A stretch of 44,084 bases of DNA, taken from assembly GCA_003134655.1 (NCBI GenBank), contig PLBY01000039.1:1-44084 (forward strand), written 5' to 3'. Position 1 is the stretch's first letter. Each line of letters begins with the position of its first letter. Both the position numbers and the translations under genes were made by a program. This DNA is from Acidobacteriaceae bacterium. GTDB lineage: Bacteria > Acidobacteriota > Terriglobia > Terriglobales > Acidobacteriaceae. Below are positions 30,001 through 36,920 of this stretch, piece after piece. The notes below the pieces were generated by a model. That model searched no databases and had not been told where the DNA came from. It saw only the letters and a list, made by a program, of their open reading frames with translations.

Positions 30001-30372
30001 CGCGGCTACGAACTGAACTACAAATTGCTTTCTCTTCCGTTCGGAAAGCATCAAGGATCGCTTTCGCCTGAACACTCTTTCCTGCAGGTGCAACCCGACA
30101 ATGTCATCGTCACCGCACTGAAGAGAGCGGAAGGTGAGAACTCTCTGGTTCTGCGCTTCTACGAGTGGGCGGGCAAAGATGGTGAAGTTACAATTCAACT
30201 TCCTCCAGGAGCTACGATGGCAATGGAAACCGATCTGATGGAAAAGCCAATTGGCAGCTTGTCCATACACAGCAGCGCGGTGAGTTTGCACACCAGGCCT
30301 TACGAGATTAAGACGATCAAAGTGCAGTTTGCGAGCCTGCCTCAGACGACCGCCGCGGGCAAACATGACTGA
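27079..30372 (+). CDS. Exported alpha-mannosidase (GH38)
   Basis: A 1097-residue glycoside hydrolase family 38 enzyme. A signal peptide (residues 1-21, MKRSALFLLLLVVPFAGFTF) implies periplasmic or secreted action. An N-terminal beta-rich domain (~residues 40-200) precedes the catalytic barrel: zinc ligands H270 and D272 in GNSHIDMAWLWPW, nucleophile D382 in GWNPDSFGYNYQLP, and further HxH-type GVGDHGGGP and LFDHFHDIMPGSG blocks. A long C-terminal beta-sandwich completes the fold. The substrate is alpha-mannosides, probably glycan side chains. The frame is open to 27010, but ATG 27079 starts the signal peptide with AAAGGTG upstream. Its end overlaps the ROK kinase start by 8 nt, so the released sugar may be phosphorylated by that kinase. 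Confidence 0.92.
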   Translation: MKRSALFLLLLVVPFAGFTFSQTSGGPDPYKATLDRLETLTRQGEAEWRFHADVPHPEDPGLNDSDWGTLTVKNVSGPGGRNANEEHWTGTRVFRRWIQIPEKISGYATQGSRVSIDLRFGNPQGLIITVFSNGAILYRGSDDDILPMLLTENAQPGQKFLIAARVVGGDGAQSEFFHSELIIEPPHTRPDPAFLRMELLSARPIIAAYEEGKAERQQQLEAALKAIDFTPLEKGDQAGFDASLKQAHAKLEALKPFLQQFHIRIVGNSHIDMAWLWPWTETVEVVRNTFQSVLDLMREYPDFKFTMSSARTYEWMQEKYPDLFQQIEKRVKEGRWEIIGGMWVEPDLNMPDGESLVRQILVGKRYFEKNFGVDVKIGWNPDSFGYNYQLPQIYKKSGMDYFVTQKLLWAHEFTTFPYKLFWWQAPDGSKLLTYFPHDYAGGVDAEPLATDLSIWMPSIYGKTIPAKPEMMHLYGVGDHGGGPTRIMLDHADQLRAPDAVYPKLEFSFARDFFSDLEKKLPSMQVPTWDGELYFAYHRGVFTTQAETKRRIRRAEENVLNAEKFASLASLYGKPYPNDGMELTWKNLLFDHFHDIMPGSGIAVNYLDAKRNLENVDRAANDVTMGSLREIAAHVNTQGEGVPVLIFNSLSWPRTEVAELEAQLPTPAQQIEVVDSAGKPAESQLLYLDPETHRIHFLLLANTPALGYQTYFVRAASKAPGVHLMLKASADTLENEFLRLKIDPQTGCMTSLFDKRSGTEALAPAETDTGGSKTSVCGNLLQTFVDKPKQWDAWNIDADFEKQHWDLNKADEVKLTESGPLRATIQVKNHFQNSTFVRDIIVYAGVPRVDVKMMVEWHEKHILLKVAFPLSAHSDKAAFEIPFGSVERPTTRNTPAELAQFEVPAQRWADISDSKHGFSLLNDCKYGYDAKGNVLRLSLLRSPEWPDPHADEGHHEFTYSLYPHGGGWKNALTIRRGYELNYKLLSLPFGKHQGSLSPEHSFLQVQPDNVIVTALKRAEGENSLVLRFYEWAGKDGEVTIQLPPGATMAMETDLMEKPIGSLSIHSSAVSLHTRPYEIKTIKVQFASLPQTTAAGKHD

Positions 30373-31336
30373 ACCCAAAGGCGGGGCTCCGGTTCTCGGC
30401 GTCGATGTTGGCGGCACAAAAGTCGCCGTGGGACTGGTGAACCATGATGGCAAGATACTCGCGCAAGGCCGGAAGCCCATGGTGGCAAACGGCACGGCTG
30501 AGGCTGGGTTGCAGGCCGTCGCGGGTGCGATTGATTCCCTGGTGTCCACTGTACCGGGCGGCGTTCACAGCATCGGGATCTGCGCGCCAGGGCCGTTGGA
30601 CCTGAAGACGGGTGTCGTTCTCAATCCCCCGAATCTGCCTTGCTGGCGCGACTTTCCCCTGGCCGAGAAGATCGTGTCGATGTACCACGTGCCCGTCAGA
30701 GTGGACAATGACGCGAACGCCGCGGCGCTGGCAGAAACAAGGTGGGGCGCTGCGCGCGGGTACCACTATGTTTTCTATGCCACGATTGGAACGGGCATCG
30801 GAACTGGTATTGTTTTGGACGGTCGCATCTATCACGGCAACACCGGCTCTGCCGGTGAAGGCGGACATGTGAGCATCGACTATCGCGGCCCACTCTGCAG
30901 TTGCGGCAAGCGGGGTTGCATCGAAGTTCTCGCGGCCGGTCCGGCGATTGGCGCACGAGCACGAGCCAAGCTCACTGCAGGTTCCCCTTCTACGATTCTC
31001 GATCTGGCCATGGGAGAGGTTGCGTCGGTGACTAGCGAATTCGTGGGGAAGGCTTATGTTGGGGGCGATGCTCTGGCCCGAGAGATTCTTGAAGAGACCG
31101 TCGATGTGTTGACGCCGTGGCTCGGCAACATCGTCGACTTGCTCGATCCCGATGTTCTGGTGATGGGCGGCGGCGTAGCGGCCATGCTCAAACCGTTCTT
31201 CGATGAAATCAAGAACCGCCTTCCGGGCTGGTGCGTGAACCCGCGCGCGTCTGACATTCCGCTGGTCATGGCACACTATGGAGCCGACGCGGGAATCGCC
31301 GGAGGCGCGGCGCTGTGCGCCGTAGATGCCCCTTAA
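30365..31336 (+). CDS. ROK-family sugar kinase
   Basis: A 323-residue cytoplasmic ROK kinase (glucokinase, mannokinase or N-acetylmannosamine kinase-like). The ATP loop DVGGTK is at 14-19; the catalytic Asp is D116 in VDNDANA; GEGGH (165-169) and the zinc motif C178-x-C180-G-x2-G-C185-x-E187 are intact; a second phosphate loop VMGGGVA follows. No helix-turn-helix precedes the kinase, so this is an enzyme rather than a ROK repressor. ATG 30365-30367 overlaps the mannosidase stop (ATGACTGA). Next to a GH38 mannosidase, mannose is the best-guess substrate, but specificity cannot be read from sequence alone. Confidence 0.9.
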   Translation: MTEPKGGAPVLGVDVGGTKVAVGLVNHDGKILAQGRKPMVANGTAEAGLQAVAGAIDSLVSTVPGGVHSIGICAPGPLDLKTGVVLNPPNLPCWRDFPLAEKIVSMYHVPVRVDNDANAAALAETRWGAARGYHYVFYATIGTGIGTGIVLDGRIYHGNTGSAGEGGHVSIDYRGPLCSCGKRGCIEVLAAGPAIGARARAKLTAGSPSTILDLAMGEVASVTSEFVGKAYVGGDALAREILEETVDVLTPWLGNIVDLLDPDVLVMGGGVAAMLKPFFDEIKNRLPGWCVNPRASDIPLVMAHYGADAGIAGGAALCAVDAP

Positions 31337-31369
31337 CACAAGACTCGATCAAGAACTCAAAAGGACCTG

Positions 31370-32785
31370 ATGCTCTTCTCGCAACCGTTCCGCCGATTCG
31401 TTGCAACGTTTCTGTTTGCGCTTTTTTTCTGTGCATCATTGTTCTTGCGGAGCCAGGAGTTGCCGAGGGCCCCGAATGCCCAGGTCTACCCTCTCACTCA
31501 AACGGCGGGTCCGTTTACCGAACCTGCGATCGCGGTGAATCCGACTAATCCCCAGCAAGTGGTCGGCGTATTTCAGGACAACGTGCACGCGTCTTACTCG
31601 CAGGACGCTGGCCGTACCTGGCAAATGGCCGAGAATGTCGATCCCAAGAACTACCGCGTCTCCGGGGACGTGTCCGTGGCTTTCGATAATCAAGGACACG
31701 CCTTCGTGTGTTACATCGCTTTCGACAGGCTAGGCACGTTCAACTATTGGGCGCACGGCGCTACGCGCAACGGAATCTTCGTGCGGCGCTCGCTCGACGG
31801 AGGAAAGACTTGGGAAGCCGAACATATTCCTGTCGCCGAACAGACAAGTTCCCCAGGAATTCCCTTCGAAGACAAGCCGTACATTGTCGCGGACAACAGC
31901 AAAAGCCGTTACGCGGGCAACCTGTACATCGGATGGACGCGCTGGAGGCTGGCCGATTCTCAGATGGTGCTCTCGCGTTCCACCGACGACGGCAAGACCT
32001 GGTCGCAGCCGATCGAAATCGATGCGCATCCTGGATTGCCGCGTGACGACAACGGCGCTGCCGAGGGTTTCGCTGGTGTCGTCGGTCTGGATGGCAAACT
32101 GTACGCGATCTGGAGCCAGGATGACGCGATCATGTTTACGACATCGCGCGATGGCGGCAAGACGTTCTCGCACGCGCGCGCGGTCATTCACACGGCTCCC
32201 ATAATGTTCGCGATTCAGACGCTCGAAAGAGCAAACGGATTTCCGCAGATCGCCATCGACCCGAAGGGTAAGCGCCTATACGTAACCTGGAGCGATTACC
32301 GGAACGGCGACCTTGATGTTTTTTTGGCGACTTCGGACGACGGGGGAAAGCATTGGGCCACGCCGGTCCGTGTAAGTACCGACCAGGTACACAACGGAGC
32401 GGAACAGTTTTTTCAATGGCTCGCCGTGGATCCGACTGACGGCTCGGTCGACGTCGTCTTTTATGATCGCCGGGGCGATCCTCAGAACCGTAAGCAGATC
32501 GTTGTTCTGGCACGCTCTACGGACGGCGGACATAGCTTCAACAACTACGCCTGGACCGGAGAACCATTCGAAGCAGGCGGCGTTTTCTTCGGCGACTACA
32601 GCGGAATTGCGGCGTACGGCGGGCGCGTCTATGGCATCTGGACCGAGAAACCCGCGCCCCCGCCTGAGGTAAAGGACAAGCCTCAGGAAGGCAAGGACGC
32701 GAAGGATGCTAAAGAAAGGAAACCACAGCCCCAGGGAACGATCGTGAAGATTGGAACCGCGGACTTCTCGGCATCAGCGCACTAA
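31370..32785 (+). CDS. Exported BNR/Asp-box (sialidase-fold) protein
   Basis: A 471-residue protein with a signal peptide (FVATFLFALFFCASLFLRSQ) and six Asp-box repeats of the SxDxGxTW kind: YSQDAGRTW, RSLDGGKTW, RSTDDGKTW, TSRDGGKTF, TSDDGGKHW and RSTDGGHSF. This indicates a six-bladed propeller as in sialidases and BNR glycosidases or binding proteins. The Arg triad of true sialidases is not evident, so catalysis is uncertain. A Lys/Glu/Pro-rich stretch (PPPEVKDKPQEGKDAKDAKE) near the C-terminus looks like a flexible insert. ATG 31370 has AAGGA upstream. It lies 33 nt after the ROK gene and is probably the third gene of the mannoside operon, acting outside the cytoplasm. Confidence 0.85.
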   Translation: MLFSQPFRRFVATFLFALFFCASLFLRSQELPRAPNAQVYPLTQTAGPFTEPAIAVNPTNPQQVVGVFQDNVHASYSQDAGRTWQMAENVDPKNYRVSGDVSVAFDNQGHAFVCYIAFDRLGTFNYWAHGATRNGIFVRRSLDGGKTWEAEHIPVAEQTSSPGIPFEDKPYIVADNSKSRYAGNLYIGWTRWRLADSQMVLSRSTDDGKTWSQPIEIDAHPGLPRDDNGAAEGFAGVVGLDGKLYAIWSQDDAIMFTTSRDGGKTFSHARAVIHTAPIMFAIQTLERANGFPQIAIDPKGKRLYVTWSDYRNGDLDVFLATSDDGGKHWATPVRVSTDQVHNGAEQFFQWLAVDPTDGSVDVVFYDRRGDPQNRKQIVVLARSTDGGHSFNNYAWTGEPFEAGGVFFGDYSGIAAYGGRVYGIWTEKPAPPPEVKDKPQEGKDAKDAKERKPQPQGTIVKIGTADFSASAH

Positions 32786-32833
32786 ACTAAAAGAGGCGAT
32801 CGCTTACTAAGGCCTCGAATTAAAAAACCTCGC

Positions 32834-32868
32834 TAAACAAAAAAGGCGATCTCAGAGAGATCGCCTTT
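32834..32868 (-). terminator. Terminator of the cold-shock gene (possibly bidirectional)
   Basis: A perfect 12-bp stem AAAGGCGATCTC / GAGATCGCCTTT (32842-32853 and 32857-32868) with a 3-nt loop. On the minus strand it runs into a T-rich tract (TTTTGTTTAG), just past the cspA-like stop codon. On the plus strand, serving the convergent BNR gene, the following bases are less T-rich. Confidence 0.85.
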
Positions 32869-32884
32869 CGCATTTCGGATGAGG

Positions 32885-33088
32885 CTAGAGCGGCTGGACG
32901 TTCTCAGCCTGCCAGCCCTTGGGTCCCTTGGTCACGTCAAACTGCACTGTCTGGCCCTCCTGCAGGCTCTTGAAGCCGCCCGCTTGGATCGCTGAGAAGT
33001 GCACAAAAACATCTTCGCCATTCTGGCGGCTGATAAAGCCATAGCCCTTGGCGTCATTGAACCACTTTACTGTTCCTTGTTCTGCCAT
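32885..33088 (-). CDS. Cold-shock domain protein (CspA family)
   Basis: A 67-residue single cold-shock domain of standard length, a cytoplasmic RNA/ssDNA chaperone. RNP1 KGYGFISR and RNP2 VFVHFSAI are intact, with [14 protein letters not shown] at the start and [10 protein letters not shown] at the end. ATG 33086-33088 with AAGGA ~11 nt upstream. Monocistronic, convergent with the BNR gene, with a strong terminator. Confidence 0.96.
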   Translation of the reverse strand: MAEQGTVKWFNDAKGYGFISRQNGEDVFVHFSAIQAGGFKSLQEGQTVQFDVTKGPKGWQAENVQPL

Positions 33089-33260
33089 GTGTTAGGTGTT
33101 CCTTTACTTGATCAATTTACGCTGGAGAGATTCGGAGGTACTGCAGGCAAGTACTGGCTGTTTAGGCGAGAACTGCTTACGACCGAGTCGGTCTAACGCA
33201 CAGGCTGATGCTACGCTTGCGCACCCAGGTTAGCAAGAGAATTGCTGGCCCCGCACAGAC

Positions 33261-33572
33261 TCACCTGGAGGATCCGCCTCCGCCGTGGGAGGCGTCGGCA
33301 TCCAGCGTGGCTTTGGTTTCGCGACTTTCCAGTTCCGCCTGACGAAGTTCGGTGGCCTCGGCGGGGTTGGTACCCGCTTTCAAGGTTGATTTTTCCAGGA
33401 AATAGCGCCAGCCCTCATGCCGGTCCGCCGAGCTCTGCTCGGCTTCGAAGTTCTTCAAGGTCGTCTCCGCGTTCTGCCGTCCCTTGACGACCTCAACCAC
33501 CCCGGCGGACTCGTAAGTACGAACGTTGTGCCGGATTACAACGTAAGACGCCTTCAGTTCGTCGTTTGTCAG
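33261..33572 (-). CDS. Small conserved-looking protein, probable CTG start
   Basis: A small hydrophilic, helical protein of unknown function. The ATG/GTG-type start GTG 33498-33500 gives 79 residues, but no ribosome site precedes it. The frame continues upstream as TNDELKASYVVIRHNVRTYE with normal protein-like composition to a CTG at 33570-33572, which has AAGGGAG 6 nt upstream; an in-frame stop lies soon beyond. I therefore propose CTG initiation and 103 residues. The middle reads RHEGWRYFLEKSTLKAGTNP and EATELRQAELESRETKA, which resembles small acidobacterial proteins of unknown role; the tail is Gly/Ser-rich. No signal peptide. If CTG is not used, the gene would be shorter. Confidence 0.6.
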   Translation of the reverse strand: MTNDELKASYVVIRHNVRTYESAGVVEVVKGRQNAETTLKNFEAEQSSADRHEGWRYFLEKSTLKAGTNPAEATELRQAELESRETKATLDADASHGGGGSSR

Positions 33573-33760
33573 ATTGGTCTCCCTTGTTCCGCCGCAACCA
33601 GCCTACTGTCAGATTAAGCGCGCGGGCCATGATTAGCAAGCTGCTTGGAACCCAAACGAGCTCTCCGAGAATCTCTTCCCGAAATACAATTGCAGAGTTC
33701 CTTCACGCGTGAATTACATGGACCGCCGACTTGTTGGCAGTGGGGCGATCACACAACTCA

Positions 33761-35077
33761 TCACCGTGCCGAACCGCCCGCCACTGTAGGCACCGCGGAT
33801 CTTAGCTGATCCAGCGACATCAGCACGATCTGCCAACGGACTGGGTCTTTTTTCGTTTCGATTGCGGCAGAAGGGTCGGAATAAAACTCCAGGATGTTGG
33901 CCCTCAATTCCGGCGACGTCAAATCGAACTTTCGGTCCGACAATTGCGCCAGCAACTTTGCGTAGGTATCGTCGGTGAGCGAGTATTCCGCTGCCTTGGT
34001 CGGTTGGCCACTATCGAGATCGGCGTCGGGCAGCACAAGCTTGTCGTGGCGCACTTCTTCGAGAAAGGCGCGGTACTGATCGACGGTCAAGTTGATGCTC
34101 TGGAAATAAAGGTCCTCAGTCTGAGGAGTCGGACTCTTGAACCCTAACCCTTTAAATGGGCCCACCCTCGGCATGTATCGAAGGAGCGTCGACAGGATGC
34201 GGGTGCCCAGGCCCGGCTTTTTGTAGTCTTTCCCCCACTGCTTTTCGTAATCGGAGCGCGAGAGACGATACAGGAACTTCTTCTTCGCGAAATTCGGCGT
34301 CTCGCGCATCAATTCCTTCTTGTGAGTTTGCAGGGCCACCTGTGTCATCTCCGGAATCATGTGGGCGACCGCGTAACGGTAGGAACCCACCGCCAAATCC
34401 TCGTGAGTCAGCACGTCTTTCAACTGCATTCCGTACACGACGGGAAAAACTCGTTCCAGCAACGGCTTGGAGACCTCGAATCCGATGAAATCGTGGTACT
34501 GCTGCGAGGCGTATCGATTTTTCGCGACCTGCACGGTATCGAAGCCGAATTCTGTTTTCAAGTGCGCGGTCTTGTCCTGGGCATAACGCACCGACGCTCC
34601 GTACTTCGCCCGGAGCTTGGGAAATTCGATCGCCACGGATTGGTTGACTGCCGGGTGACCAGCGATATCGGAAGCATAGTGCGATAGGGCGCCTAGGGCG
34701 AAGGCGTACTCGTCGGAATCCTGGCTCTCGAGCAGCAACTCGCAGACAAAGTCTCCGCTACGGACGTAGTGCACGAGATCGCTAAATTCTTTGCTGCCAA
34801 ACGGGTAATAGCCGAGATCCTGGATGACGGCGCCGCCGTAGGCGTAGGCGTGCGCTTCCTTGAGCTGGTCTTCCGAGAGTCCCGGAAACCGCTTGAGCAG
34901 CAGAGGTTGGATCTCATCGGTCCAGAGCAGGTCGACGATTTCCTCGTGCGTAAGAACGGAGTACGCCGGAGAGGTACCGTGGCACATGAGCGCGACGAGA
35001 AGAAGTGCCAGCGCTCGGACAGAAAGCAGGCGCCAACTCCGAGAGATGACACCTGCCGGTGTTGGTTTGTGGCTCAT
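33761..35077 (-). CDS. Exported zinc-dependent phospholipase C-like protein
   Basis: A 438-residue exported protein of the zinc-dependent phospholipase C/S1-P1 nuclease-like superfamily. A signal peptide (ALALLLVALMCHGTSPAYS) ends just before SVLTHEEIVD, whose His and Glu match the N-terminal metal ligands of the family. Further candidate metal ligands lie in HYASDIAGHPAVN (~residues 133-145). The rest is helical with a basic central region (THKKELMRETPNFAKKKFL). The family hydrolyses phospholipids or binds metal at the surface; activity here is unproved. ATG 35075-35077 lies 3 nt after the stop of the DUF3309 gene, so the two form an operon. Confidence 0.8.
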   Translation of the reverse strand: MSHKPTPAGVISRSWRLLSVRALALLLVALMCHGTSPAYSVLTHEEIVDLLWTDEIQPLLLKRFPGLSEDQLKEAHAYAYGGAVIQDLGYYPFGSKEFSDLVHYVRSGDFVCELLLESQDSDEYAFALGALSHYASDIAGHPAVNQSVAIEFPKLRAKYGASVRYAQDKTAHLKTEFGFDTVQVAKNRYASQQYHDFIGFEVSKPLLERVFPVVYGMQLKDVLTHEDLAVGSYRYAVAHMIPEMTQVALQTHKKELMRETPNFAKKKFLYRLSRSDYEKQWGKDYKKPGLGTRILSTLLRYMPRVGPFKGLGFKSPTPQTEDLYFQSINLTVDQYRAFLEEVRHDKLVLPDADLDSGQPTKAAEYSLTDDTYAKLLAQLSDRKFDLTSPELRANILEFYSDPSAAIETKKDPVRWQIVLMSLDQLRSAVPTVAGGSAR

Positions 35078-35080
35078 GGA

Positions 35081-35236
35081 TCAAATCCGCCCGAGAACCA
35101 AGAGAATGACAACCACGAAAAGGATTATCCCCAAGCCGCCGGTCGGGGCGTAACCCCACTCGCGGCTATGCGACCAGCGGGGCAGCGCCCCAACCAGGGC
35201 TAAGACCAAGATCACGATCAAGATCATTCCAAGCAT
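35081..35236 (-). CDS. DUF3309 small membrane protein
   Basis: A 51-residue protein: two hydrophobic helices (GMILIVILVLALVGALP and GGLGIILFVVVILLVLG) separated by the conserved polar RWSHSREWGYAPTG. This is the full DUF3309 pattern; function unknown, located in the inner membrane. ATG 35234-35236 has GGAG 6-7 nt upstream. It lies 3 nt before the phospholipase C-like gene start. Confidence 0.9.
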   Translation of the reverse strand: MLGMILIVILVLALVGALPRWSHSREWGYAPTGGLGIILFVVVILLVLGRI

Positions 35237-35520
35237 GTTTTGCTCCTATTCTCCCTGAACCCTAATATTGGGGGAGTTAACTTTGGTTATAGGCGTCCTT
35301 CGAGTTTCTTACTGGTCAAAACTGCTCAGTGAAACAGTGTCGAAAGCGCAAACTCTCGTCGGGAAAATGCGGCGATGGCAGCGGGTAAATGGCTGCTCTA
35401 CGACATCGACGCGCGGCGCAGTAGAAAGCGATGGCGCGAACCCAGGGGGCTCGCGCCAATCTAACGGTGTTCGACGAGGCGGACGGTCACGCGTGCCGTC
35501 AAATCGCAATAAACGACGGT

Positions 35521-36645
35521 TTACTTTCCCCCAGGCGCTTTTTTCTCCGGACGAGGAGCGCCCTGCGGGTGGGCGGCGGGCTGAGGTGCAGCCTGGGGCC
35601 GTGGCGCGGGCTGCGCATGCGCCGTTGTCGGACGAGGAGCACTTTGCGGATGAGACGCCGGCCGCGGCGCAGGCTGCGGACGTGGTGCTGGCTGTGCATG
35701 AGCTGCAGTCGCCGGACGAGGGGCAGGCTGTGCCGCTCTCTGGGCAGCGGCCTTATTCTCGTTTGAGCGGGTCGCTGCGTTGTTCGCGGCCGCTCTATTC
35801 TCACTCGTGCGGGTTACCGCGGCCTTGTTCTGCGCAGCTTTGTTCTCATTTGCCCGGGTTGCAGCCGCATTGTTCGCCGCCACTTTGTTCTCACTCGTGC
35901 GAGTTGCCGCGGCCTTATTCTGCGCAGCTTTGTACGGTCCTCCCGCCTGCTTAGCGGAAACTGCTCCACGATTGAAATCACCGGGCTTCGTAGTCGCAGC
36001 AATCGCTGGTCGCCCGTGATTCACCGAGGCCAAGAGCCCATGGTTAGTGCTGGCGGTCCGTATATGCTGAGTTTGCATCGTGGTGGGCGCTGTGTGTCGA
36101 TCCCGTGCGGCAATCTGATCCCCCGAACTGGGCCGGGCATTGATGCCACCGTTGCCGCCGTTATAGCTGACGTGGTTAATCGTGGTTTTGTTGATTACGG
36201 TCTTGTTGTACACATGAACGTTGGTGACGTTAATGTTATTGACGGAACGGTTGTAGTTAAAGGCGCCATTGTTCCAATATCCACCTTGATATCCGACACC
36301 ACCATATCAGTAGCCGTAATTGACGCCACCATAGAAGCCAACGTGCGGCCCCCAGTAGCCGGCATTCCAAGCGTAGGCGTTGCCGCTCCAACCCCAATAG
36401 CCCGGAGTCCAGAGCAAGCCAACAGCGGGAGCCATCACCCACGTGCCGGGCACCCAGAAGTAGCCCTCATCACCATAGGCCCAGTAGCCGGGCGTCCACA
36501 AATAACCGGCATCCGGTGCCATGGGTTGCACGTATACGGGCAGTGGAGGCGGGGCGATCATAACGGAAATGGCGAACTGCCCAAATGAGGCCGCCGGTAC
36601 AGCAAGTATCAGAAGTGTTAGCACTAGCAAACGAATGGAACGCAT
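35521..36645 (-). pseudogene. YxWxPGYW-repeat secreted protein gene with in-frame TGA
   Basis: One reading frame, interrupted only by TGA at 36307-36309. The 5' part (112 residues from ATG 36643-36645, AAGGTGAG upstream) has a signal peptide and YxWxPGYW-type repeats (YLWTPGYW, YFWVPGTW, LLWTPGYW) ending GGVNYGY. After the TGA the frame continues YGGVGYQGGYWNNGAFNYNR and then NVYNKTVINKTTINHVSYNG-like sequence (here HVYNKTVINK), as expected for the same family. A long Ala/Asn/Arg repeat region (ENKAA.NKAA..TRTSEN) and a Pro/Ala/Arg/Gln tail (PAPRPQ) follow. A single G-to-T change (GGA to TGA) would explain it. Without the stop the protein would be ~374 residues. Function unknown; surface or cell-wall associated. 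An SD-less restart at 36211 is unlikely. Confidence 0.75.
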
Positions 36646-36847
36646 TTAGACTCACCTTGCCAGATCATCCTTCGAATTGTCCGTATGTACATTGCTGCTG
36701 CGGGCTGCGTGGATGGAACGGCGACGCGTCACGCGTCATAAACGAGCATCCCACGAATGCACGGTTCGGTCTGAGCACTACGGCTCACTTTCGTCGGGTC
36801 GCGATGAGAGCCGCGAGATCGCTATTTTCGAGATGATGTTGCCGCGC

Positions 36848-36890
36848 CAAAAGAAAGCGGCACGAGCCCAAGAGGTGGACTCGTGCCGTA
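36848..36890 (-). terminator. Terminator of the OmpA-family gene
   Basis: On the minus strand a 12-bp stem CGGCACGAGTCC / GGGCTCGTGCCG (one G-U pair; arms 36877-36888 and 36858-36869), 7-nt loop, followed by CTTTCTTTT. It lies 33 nt past the stop codon of the OmpA-family gene. Confidence 0.82.
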
Positions 36891-36920
36891 TCGCCTCCGT
36901 TATCGATCGTTACGGTTGCT

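Noticed and set aside
27829..31339. 342- and 340-codon minus-strand frames opposite the mannosidase and ROK genes
   Set aside because: Antisense shadows; both sense genes have full catalytic motifs.
36307..36309. Selenocysteine at the internal TGA
   Set aside because: The family is not a redox protein, no SECIS-like hairpin was apparent immediately after the TGA, and the Tyr/Gly-rich context fits a mutated Gly codon.
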